From Larus michahellis (lineage: Eukaryota > Chordata > Aves > Charadriiformes > Laridae): DNA of 64,000 nucleotides. The DNA lies in the NCBI RefSeq assembly GCF_964199755.1, contig NC_133896.1, positions 90,938,215 to 91,002,214 on the forward strand. Reading direction: 5' to 3'. Shown here one piece after another: positions 60,401 to 64,000 of the stretch; the stretch's first letter is position 1; every line of letters starts with the position of its first letter. The position numbers were made by a program, and so were the translations under genes. Below the pieces are notes generated by a model. It was given only the letters and a program-made list of their open reading frames with translations. It did not search any database and was not told the origin of the DNA.

Positions 60401-60660
60401 ACAGCCTCAGAATGGCCATTAGGATCACTAAGAGGAAGAGCAGTAACCCCTAAATCCTCACACCACGTCCCACATCATTAATTCTGAGACCTGGACAAGC
60501 CCCTTCTGGATGCAAACTGTCAAAACCTCAACTGCTCCAGCTCCCTAGGCCAATAAGCAGTTTAGCTGTGACAGGGGAAGGAAAAAGAGAGGGATGCAAT
60601 GAAGGTACCTCAGCAGACTGCAAGACAGACCTGTTTCCTTACCTCTGGAACAGTCCTCAT
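39227..60660 (-). CDS. KEL: Kell metalloendopeptidase (M13 family), complete, 18 coding exons
   Basis: A type II membrane zinc endopeptidase related to neprilysin and ECE. Mammalian Kell cleaves big endothelin-3 on red cells and is disulfide-linked to XK. The spliced CDS is 2157 nt, 718 residues (human 732). Order: short cytoplasmic tail (1-26), one transmembrane helix (about 27-49), Cys-rich stem with [14 protein letters not shown] (77-90), M13 N domain, then the catalytic domain with VVFPAG, HELLH (567-571, two zinc ligands and the general base), ENTADVGG (Glu616 third zinc ligand, Asp620), HSPLPLRV (His680, Arg686) and the terminal CHIW. N-glycosylation sequons include NDT (73), NIT and NET in exon 5, NLS in exon 8 and NGT in exon 16. 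The NAYY/NAFY motif of M13 enzymes is replaced by HSYY (526-529), and no cysteine aligns with human Cys72. All phases agree across 17 introns. Exon coordinates are given in separate entries. Confidence 0.95.
40737..40829 (-). CDS. KEL: KEL exon 17
   Basis: [31 protein letters not shown], 31 codons. The acceptor is TCTCTCCACAG|GCC and the donor is GCTCAT|GTAATT (weak but phase-correct). Confidence 0.94.
41692..41849 (-). CDS. KEL: KEL exon 16 (third zinc ligand, ENTADVGG)
   Basis: [20 protein letters not shown]... to ...[17 protein letters not shown], 53 codons. Glu616 is the third zinc ligand. It has the NGT sequon. The acceptor is TTCCCCACAG|TGCAG and the donor is TACCAG|GTATTG. Confidence 0.98.
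42088..42155 (-). CDS. KEL: KEL exon 15 (zinc motif HELLH)
   Basis: [28 protein letters not shown] (567-571) supplies two zinc-binding His and the catalytic Glu568. The acceptor is TACTTTACAG|TGCT and the donor is TTATG|GTGGGT. Confidence 0.98.
42655..42735 (+). mobile_element. CR1 LINE 3' end (very short), KEL intron 14
   Basis: The tail TAGAGACCTCCAACAGTTCT, then TTTCTATGATTCTGA, is typical of the CR1 3' terminus. It lies antisense to KEL. Confidence 0.65.
42990..43140 (+). mobile_element. CR1 LINE 3' end, KEL intron 14
   Basis: TTTGACAGGGGTTTAAGCAA, GGCAGTTGTACTAGGTA, CTTGCCTTCCAACCCAAACC, ATTCTATGATTCTATGA: the full CR1 3' tail with two octamer units. It lies antisense to KEL. Confidence 0.95.
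44141..44164 (-). repeat. C-rich tract; G-quadruplex potential in KEL pre-mRNA
   Basis: On the KEL strand this is five runs of three to six G, spaced by one or two bases, starting about 125 nt downstream of the exon 14 donor. Confidence 0.8.
44289..44399 (-). CDS. KEL: KEL exon 14 (substrate-binding strand)
   Basis: [31 protein letters not shown]..., the M13 segment before the zinc motif. The FPAG and PFF motifs are intact. The usual Asn-Ala before the two aromatics is His526-Ser527. The acceptor is TGCTTCTAG|CTGG and the donor is CCCAG|GTATGG. Confidence 0.96.
44950..45295 (+). mobile_element. CR1 LINE, internally deleted, KEL intron 13
   Basis: The left half has CR1 words (AATGCAGCCCTGCAGGAAAG, AGTGTTGCCGGCAAGTCAAG, CACATCTGGAAGTGCTGTGT). 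At about 45115-45165 the CR1 order breaks at a CCCCCATCCCCCCACC-type stretch and resumes at the 3' tail (TGCTTTGAGCAGTAGGGTTGGA, TCCCTTTCAACCTC, TGTGATTCTGT). It ends 24 bases from KEL exon 13. Confidence 0.85.
45319..45422 (-). CDS. KEL: KEL exon 13
   Basis: [20 protein letters not shown]... to ...LLQHRSQD, phase 2 out. The acceptor is CTTCCCTCAG|TTGG and the donor is GGATAA|GTAAGT. Confidence 0.95.
45485..45530. repeat. Short direct duplication in KEL intron 12
   Basis: AGAAAAGTCCCATGGGT occurs twice, offset 28 bases (the shared AGTCCCATGGGT is at 45491-45502 and 45519-45530). Confidence 0.85.
45887..45964 (-). CDS. KEL: KEL exon 12
   Basis: [26 protein letters not shown], 26 codons. The acceptor is TATGATTTTAG|GTTTCC and the donor is CAGAAT|GTGAGC. 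Confidence 0.94.
46508..46606 (-). CDS. KEL: KEL exon 11
   Basis: [33 protein letters not shown], 33 codons. The acceptor is CCATGGCAG|GCTG. The donor is the weak AGTCTTG|GTGCGT, chosen because the length to the next exon then equals that of neprilysin and human KEL across the MDExT...IGYP stretch. Confidence 0.88.
47671..47781 (-). CDS. KEL: KEL exon 10
   Basis: [20 protein letters not shown]... to ...FPQQTKKL, 37 codons. The donor is taken as AAACTT|GTAGGT because only that site keeps exon 11 open; GTAG|GTATTC, 4 nt later, would put a stop in frame. Confidence 0.92.
48286..48409 (-). CDS. KEL: KEL exon 9
   Basis: [33 protein letters not shown]..., matching human LSPALDSQFQEAR. The acceptor is TTTCTTACAG|GGTCC and the donor is AGCATG|GTGAGT. 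Confidence 0.95.
49010..49620. repeat. Decayed repeat, possibly LTR-type, KEL intron 8
   Basis: Contains repeated phrases GTCTGAGAGTTGGC(C/T)A(C/T)TGG (49022 and 49082), GCCAGCTTCTGGA (49059 and 49259), CTATTGGAG (49096 and 49294), then an alternating TATATATG/TGCATG stretch (49470-49540). Its style resembles avian endogenous retroviral LTRs, but the family is not identified. Confidence 0.35.
49722..49867 (-). CDS. KEL: KEL exon 8
   Basis: [19 protein letters not shown]... to ...[11 protein letters not shown], matching human [14 protein letters not shown]. It contains the sequon NLS. The donor is GAAAG|GTAAGA, phase 2. Confidence 0.96.
50265..50453 (-). CDS. KEL: KEL exon 7
   Basis: [17 protein letters not shown]... 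to ...[13 protein letters not shown], 63 codons. The acceptor is TTTTGCAG|GTTC and the donor is CTACAG|GTATCT. Confidence 0.95.
50511..50537. repeat. (CATC)n microsatellite
   Basis: CATCCATCCATCCAACCATC run in KEL intron 6. Confidence 0.85.
51427..51489 (-). CDS. KEL: KEL exon 6 (21 codons)
   Basis: [21 protein letters not shown], aligned with human IDQPEFDVPL. The acceptor is CTTTTTGCAG|ATTG and the donor is CTTGAG|GTAACA. Confidence 0.94.
51741..52294 (+). mobile_element. Solo LTR of an avian endogenous retrovirus, KEL intron 5
   Basis: About 554 bp beginning TG and ending CA. Landmarks familiar from LTRs common in birds: TTTTGGCTGGGATAGAGTTAA near the 5' end, GTGCACAAGAAGTTGGGAGG, CATATGACACC, an AATAAA at 52019-52024, and a 3' end with CAACCCATGAGTTTTCACAC and CCCATCCCACTGGA. 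No gag, pol or env sequence is attached, so it is a solo LTR. No matching target-site duplication could be seen at the edges, so the termini are approximate. It is antisense to KEL. Confidence 0.85.
52642..52788 (-). CDS. KEL: KEL exon 5 (M13 N domain)
   Basis: [20 protein letters not shown] to ...[12 protein letters not shown]...NVIQ, 49 codons. It includes the GGW motif and two sequons (NIT, NET). The acceptor is TCTCTCTAG|GTTGG and the donor is ATTCAG|GTGAGT. Confidence 0.97.
53725..53849 (-). CDS. KEL: KEL exon 4 (M13 N domain)
   Basis: [31 protein letters not shown]...LLNQ, matching the M13 pattern of a (Y/F)xSCMD core. The acceptor is TTTCCTCAG|AGAGC and the donor is ATCAG|GTGAAT. Confidence 0.96.
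54437..54640 (-). CDS. KEL: KEL exon 3: stem and start of M13 ectodomain
   Basis: Starts [16 protein letters not shown]... and contains the sequon NDT (Asn73) and the M13 hallmark [14 protein letters not shown] (77-90). The acceptor is CTGCCCAG|GATCC and the donor is CTTAG|GTAGGG, phase 1 in and 1 out. Confidence 0.97.
54701..54736. repeat. (AAACA)n/(AAAC)n microsatellite
   Basis: AAACA units followed by AAAC units, about 60 bases upstream of KEL exon 3 in the transcript direction. Confidence 0.95.
56092..56233 (-). CDS. KEL: KEL exon 2: cytoplasmic tail and transmembrane helix
   Basis: Residues 7-53. A basic stretch ([12 protein letters not shown]) precedes the hydrophobic helix [23 protein letters not shown], as expected of a type II signal anchor. 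The acceptor is CTCTTTAG|ACC and the donor is CTAG|GTATAA, phase 1. The luminal side starts TCGLG, so Cys51 follows the membrane directly. Confidence 0.9.
56234..60642 (-). other. KEL: KEL intron 1 (4.4 kb)
   Basis: Holds an (ACT)n microsatellite at 60349-60373 and AT-rich unique DNA. ORFs at 56430-56648, 57135-57582 and 58669-58929 have no family resemblance or usable splice pairs. Confidence 0.7.
60349..60373. repeat. (ACT)n microsatellite
   Basis: Seven or eight consecutive ACT/ATT trinucleotides in KEL intron 1. Confidence 0.95.
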
Positions 60661-60795
60661 CCTTGTCACTGAGCAGGCTTTGCTCCCGTCGTTGACACAG
60701 TTGTCAATTCTGTTTACTTGTTTACTATCAGTCTTATGTACCAAGACACACTCCGAAGTTCAGAGACAATCTCTTCTTCCCAGCTTGGCTGATTG
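60643..60795 (-). CDS. KEL: KEL exon 1: 5' UTR and first six codons
   Basis: The coding part is 60643-60660, MRTVPE, ending CCAGAG|GTAAGG, which joins exon 2 in phase 0. An in-frame TGA at 60760-60762 precedes the ATG and no other in-frame ATG lies between, which fixes the start; A at -3 is favourable. A polypyrimidine-CCCACAG acceptor at the 5' side (60796) suggests a further non-coding exon upstream, though transcription could also run straight through. The very short coding first exon parallels mammalian KEL. Confidence 0.75.
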
Positions 60796-61200
60796 CTGTG
60801 GGGAGGAGAAAAGAGAGGAAAAACTGTGAGAAAAACGCCCTTAAAGAAAATGGGAGGGAGGGAAATGGATACATTTCTGCAACTCTCCACCCACCTTCTC
60901 TTTCTAACACCTCCGCTTCTCATAAAACTATATTTTTTGTTCCCTTCTGCCTCTCCCTGTGACCCATGTGTCTTTGTGTCTTGTGGAGCTGCACTGAAAA
61001 CTTTTTGAACAGAAGTATGTGATTCACTCTCCCCGCCCCAGCCTCTTCTCAACCGTTTGCTGCTTCTTTTGACTCCAACAGCCTTACTATCCTGCGCACC
61101 CAAGAAGCCTGTTTTAGTCTGATATTCTCGCAGCTACTAGCTTGTTTCAACCTGCTGCTCTGGGGCCTACACGCCTCTGCCTATTGCAAGATAGCGTGGG
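60796..61200 (-). promoter_or_regulatory. KEL: Putative KEL promoter and upstream leader region
   Basis: Upstream of KEL exon 1. It contains a GATA core in AGATAG (61189-61194), CACCC-like words near 60888 and a GC box CCCCGCCCC (61031-61039), a set seen in erythroid promoters. No TATA box. Assigned by position; the transcription start is not determined. Confidence 0.3.
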
Positions 61201-64000
61201 TTATGGATCCTAGTGCTCCTCCCCCTGCAAAAGAAAGGCCAATGTGCTGACTGTCTTTCTGCTCTCTCTCATCTGCATCCAAAAGTCCATTCAAGAGGTG
61301 AACACAAATCCCCTTCTGATTCTTTTTCTTTTGCATTGAGGCATAAAAGAAATCATCCATTACTGATTCTATTTACAGCTGTTCGTTGCTTCTCAGGTGG
61401 TGGTCAGCCTGTCTGTCTTTGCTTCCTTAAGGATGCATATTGGAAAGATTTGGGAGGGAAGTTTCTCTGCTTTGAGGACTGGGAACCAGAATCACTTGCC
61501 TGAGGCAATAAAAACTGAGTACTGGGCATTGGGAGTGGAGACCTTCTCAAGTGGCAGTTGGGAGCTGAGAGAGATGGTGGGGACCAGTTTGGTGTCAGCT
61601 TCCAAAATGACTGAAACAAACAAAATAAATACCAGGACAGAACTGCTTACCTCCCCACCTTGCTAGTCCCTCAGGGGAATATGATATTTTGATTCACTAG
61701 TATGAAGATAATTAGATATCTGTTCAAGTTGTTCAGAGCTTCACAAATCTTTGGACTCTCTCCTAAAGTCCAAATCTTCTTTCCACCTTCATCAATCTGA
61801 TTTTTTCCCTATTCCTGTAGTGCTTGCATAATTTCTTAACATTCTTGATTATACTGCGACAACAGGATTCTTATATAGCCAAAACAAATTACTTACTCCC
61901 AGTTCTTTCTACCTCTTAGGTCACTGGTAGGTATATATTTCAACCTTTACCGAACAGCTCTAAATACTGCAAAAAAGGTCCTTTCACACTGCAAAAAAAT
62001 GTCCTCGATGACCTTTTTTTCCTTGCAATACATCACTTCTCTTCAGCGTAACATCAGAATCCAATTTGCAAATACTTCTTGCATAAATGATTGAGACTCA
62101 ACTTAGTGGAAGTAACACGACACTCTTTTGGTAGTCACAACTCTTGCATCACTGCGAGGAGCATTACTGTGGTCCATACTGTCCAACAGATAGGCGCTTT
62201 GTTCATTGTGGCCTAAGTTAATCTACAGCTAGTCAAATCACAAATCTTTGTGCAAATGGAGAAATGGGAATATGTAACAAAATTCAGCCCTTATTATCCT
62301 TTGTTCCAACACAGCTTTAAGCCTTCCATGTGTTTCTGCCACATTTGCCTTCGAGCCTTTTCCACACTTCCCTACTTTACATCTTTTCTCACAATAGCTA
62401 CAGTTCTAGTACTCTCTCACAAACACTTTTCAGTAATTGCACTGACAGTACAGACAAACGAATGGTATGCAAATGCATGTAGTGACCTGACTAGGTTTAA
62501 CTATAAGTGATCTCACAGTGGAGATATCTTTGTAAACTGACTGGACAAATTGTTCATGACAATACGCAGTTATTTATCTGTCTTTTCTATGTATCTGAAC
62601 TCTTCCATCTTCATAGTTACAGCATCTAACAGCTCCCAAACTTTAAGTAACAAAGTTAATTTTACCTCTATTTTCTCTAATGAACACTATCTAGGCTTTA
62701 AAATTTCATTGGGCAAAGAATTTATTGCCTTTTTGATTATAAAATGGCTATGATCATTTTAAACAAAATGTGATTTAAATTAAAGCAAGTAATAAAACCT
62801 TGGCTGAAGTATTCAGTTTTAAAATGAAACTTGAGAAGACCAAAAATATTTTGGTCAATATGCCAATGGGATATGATTAGAGTTAACATGGTTTCGTGAG
62901 CCAGTATCTTTTAAACACGTCCTCTTTGTCCTCTTGATTAAATACAAATTTACCACATAATTTGAAAAAATGTTACATTGATATTGCTACACCATATGGA
63001 TTTACACACGCACACTACCCAGAAATAATTTGAATGCATATATATGGATGATTTTTTCCAGACCTTGTAAACTAATCAGGACACATCTTGAAAAGTAGTT
63101 GGATGACAACCTCGTTTTAAGTGAGCATAGAATGTTTCAGGAAATGAAACGCACATCACTTTCTCAGTAAAGAGCGTGGGTCTTTGAATTAGTACGTGTT
63201 TCAGTGGTCCTGTGATGCTAAGAAAGCTGTCTTGCAAGGTCTGGCATGGAGGTGTTGTTCCTTCTCCTAAGTCATCGCAGACCATAATAACATCATATAC
63301 TGGATGTAGCAGACACTACTGTTGGTTTCCATTGGAAGAGTATGTTCCTGAGTAGCATTCTGCTGCAACAGAGTCTGTTAAATAATTCAGTAGGAAAGTT
63401 GAACTGTTATGGAGACAATCAAGTTGTTAAAACTTTTATTTATTCCAAAATTAACATCTCTCTTTGGAGAGAATGTGGATTTATTTCGCATAGGTGCTCT
63501 GTCTGTCCCTGTGCTCTGAGATATCCAGGTATAAGAAATATTTTATCCAAAATTATGACCCACACTTCAGAAAAATCTGTTTGACTGTGGTCATTAGCTG
63601 AAACTGAGTAATTCACACACTGTAGTCATGTACCTTTCCACGCAGAATTTCTTGCATCTGTCAGAGTAAGGACAGAGCACATTTGCATCTGTCAGCAATA
63701 AGCCAGGGAAGGATATCTTACATTTTCCACACTACCAATTGGATATGGAAGTCTTCTTCAGGTTGTGTGCCACAGGACAGTGTAGTGTCTGTGTATGCAT
63801 TTAAGCCTTGAAAAAGGTCTCCCTTGGAGGGGATTGCATGATGGCAGTGTGCCGTCAGAGGTGTTTATTGAATATACAGCCTGTAGAGCTTTGGGGATCT
63901 TGTGAGCTGAATACGTGAAGTATTTGCGTATACAAGAGTATGTGCTGTATACCTGCAGTTGTTTTTTCCTGCTAGCACATAAGTTTCTTTGAAGACGCCT
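61200..64000. other. Upstream intergenic DNA, no gene seen
   Basis: Mixed AT-rich sequence with short ORFs on both strands (up to 96 codons), none with splice context or recognisable domains. No transposon identified. Confidence 0.55.

Noticed and set aside
60714..61103. 129-codon minus-strand ORF at the KEL 5' end
   Set aside because: It overlaps the KEL leader exon in a frame that does not continue into KEL, and a stop falls before the KEL ATG.
63076..63285. 69-codon minus-strand ORF near the right edge
   Set aside because: Plausible-looking composition but no splice sites, start context or family resemblance.
1..64000. tRNA, rRNA, CRISPR arrays, bacterial operons or phage modules
   Set aside because: None seen; the regular short repeats present are microsatellites and interspersed elements of an animal genome.

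Overview
The window is vertebrate nuclear DNA, almost certainly avian. Coding sequence occurs only as short exons with consensus splice sites, intergenic DNA is AT-rich, and the interspersed repeats are CR1 LINE 3' ends, several ending in the bird-type octamer repeat (ATTCTATG), plus one LTR of a kind widespread in birds. I see no bacterial, plasmid or CRISPR-like content. The species cannot be named from the sequence.

Layout. (1) 109-11943, minus strand: the first six coding exons (256 codons) of a TRPV5/TRPV6-type epithelial calcium channel, called TRPV6. They cover the N-terminus and all ankyrin repeats; the membrane and pore exons lie beyond the left edge. Intron 1 is 8.8 kb and holds two CR1 copies, a CA microsatellite and one exon-like ORF. 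(2) 11944-38800: 27 kb with no recognised gene. It holds CR1 copies, an unclassified repeat present at 18.9-19.95 kb (+) and 33.8-35.2 kb (-), pyrimidine-rich blocks, and one ORF with a signal peptide and a good splice donor (33460-33631, +). (3) 39227-60660, minus strand: a complete KEL gene (Kell, M13 zinc endopeptidase), 18 coding exons in consistent phase giving 718 residues. Its introns hold CR1 pieces, a solo LTR and microsatellites. (4) 60796-64000: KEL upstream DNA with no recognisable gene.

Biology. TRPV6 (apical Ca2+ entry) and KEL (type II membrane endopeptidase; in mammals the carrier of Kell antigens, disulfide-linked to XK) are neighbours in mammals too, in the order TRPV6-TRPV5-LLCFC1-KEL. 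Here one TRPV gene sits next to KEL in the same relative orientation, so the block is conserved synteny; nothing suggests that the two proteins work together.

Most notable: this KEL keeps the zinc site but has His-Ser where M13 enzymes have the substrate-binding Asn-Ala, and it has no cysteine at the position of the human XK-linking Cys72. The TRPV6 start has an in-frame stop 24 nt upstream, which excludes a mammalian-type upstream N-terminal extension in a contiguous leader. Exon boundaries were read by eye from splice signals, frame and family knowledge; no alignment or transcript data were available.
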